From: Candidatus Methanophagales archaeon
Lineage (GTDB): Archaea > Halobacteriota > Syntropharchaeia > Alkanophagales > Methanospirareceae
Assembly: GCA_030621535.1 (NCBI GenBank)
Contig: JAUXHM010000018.1
Coordinates: forward strand, 1-11,435
Direction of reading: 5' to 3'
Length of the DNA: 11,435 nt
Part shown: piece after piece, positions 11,303 to 11,435 of the stretch
Layout of the letters: each line of letters starts with the position of its first letter
How positions within the stretch are numbered: the first letter of the stretch is position 1
Made by a program: the position numbers and the translations under genes
The notes under the pieces: generated by a model
The model's input: only the letters and a program-made list of their open reading frames with translations
The model's database searches: none
What the model was told of the DNA's origin: nothing

Positions 11303-11435
11303 ATGGCATTCATAAGAAGACTCCGCAACCAAAGTTGGCTATTTCCCCCGACTATAGCGGACTTAATCGAAGAAGACCACATTTGTAGACTTGTAGATGA
11401 TGTAGTAGAAAATATAGACTTTAAAAGTATCGAAT
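11303..11435 (+). CDS. IS1182-family-like transposase, N-terminal part
   Basis: The first 44 codons read MAFIRRLRNQSWLFPPTIAD then LIEEDHICRLVDDVVENIDF and KSIE before the right edge. The pattern of PPTIxDLIxEDHxxRLVDDVV followed by a hydrophobic stretch is the DUF772-type N-terminus of IS1182/IS5-group DDE transposases. The catalytic DDE residues are not in the window, so intactness cannot be judged. Confidence 0.75.
   Translation, partial: MAFIRRLRNQSWLFPPTIADLIEEDHICRLVDDVVENIDFKSIE

Larger units (their letters stand above)
11230..11435 (+). mobile_element. Left end of an IS1182-like insertion sequence, cut by window edge
   Basis: GAGGCTGTCCCATAATCCC at 11230 resembles the terminal inverted repeats of IS5/IS1182-type elements (GAGGCTGTCCCA-type ends). 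It begins within a CTTAAG palindrome and lies 73 bases before the transposase start. The right end is outside the window, so the boundaries and target duplication cannot be confirmed. Confidence 0.55.

Overview
The window looks like an archaeal chromosome segment, most likely from a methyl-coenzyme M reductase-bearing euryarchaeon (a methanogen or an anaerobic methane/alkane oxidiser). The evidence is a set of archaeal information-processing and proteostasis genes (PAN proteasomal ATPase, archaeal MBF1, homodimeric-type archaeal NAC, Hef helicase-nuclease, RNA polymerase subunit F, DUF655) next to a Mur-ligase-like protein that I read as CfbE, the last enzyme of coenzyme F430 biosynthesis. TATA-like boxes about 25-30 bases before several start codons fit archaeal transcription. 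Assignment below that level (for example ANME-1/Methanophagales) is only a guess.

Layout. Bases 1-872 hold the 5' part of cfbE on the minus strand, running off the left edge. It diverges from a small four-helix membrane protein of unknown function (1067-1519, +). Next comes mbf1 (1705-2160, -), divergent from pan (2242-3525, +). After a repeat-filled gap there is a nac-nadK operon (5151 to 3941, -) whose genes overlap by ATGA, divergent from hef (5243-7591, +). Hef converges on an rpoF-DUF655 pair (8881 to 7790, -), a linkage widely seen in archaea. Divergent from rpoF is ahcY (9041-10297, +). From 10298 to the right edge the sequence is accessory and degraded: short period-7 repeats, a broken small coding region with an in-frame TAG and a frameshift, two perfect hairpins, an orphan 60-codon ORF, and finally the left end and first 44 codons of an IS1182-like transposase.

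The most distinctive non-coding content is a set of intergenic palindromic repeats. One family is built from 10-base units (911-1000, 3681-3780, 7651-7715) and another from 9-base units (1552-1702, 3604-3904). Two are nested: a 10-base-unit palindrome sits inside a 9-base-unit palindrome at 3604-3904, and another sits inside a different inverted repeat at 7606-7785. Three of the four loci lie between convergent genes; the fourth lies between the divergent cfbE and membrane-protein genes. All three 10-base-unit copies carry a conserved AT-rich tail resembling GTTATACTTTATATAC, so the element may spread a promoter-like sequence.

Functionally the core genes are housekeeping: protein quality control and nascent-chain handling (pan, nac), transcription (mbf1, rpoF), fork repair (hef), NADP supply (nadK), methyl-cycle recycling (ahcY) and the nickel cofactor of methane metabolism (cfbE). 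I did not find a defence system, CRISPR array, rRNA or tRNA.
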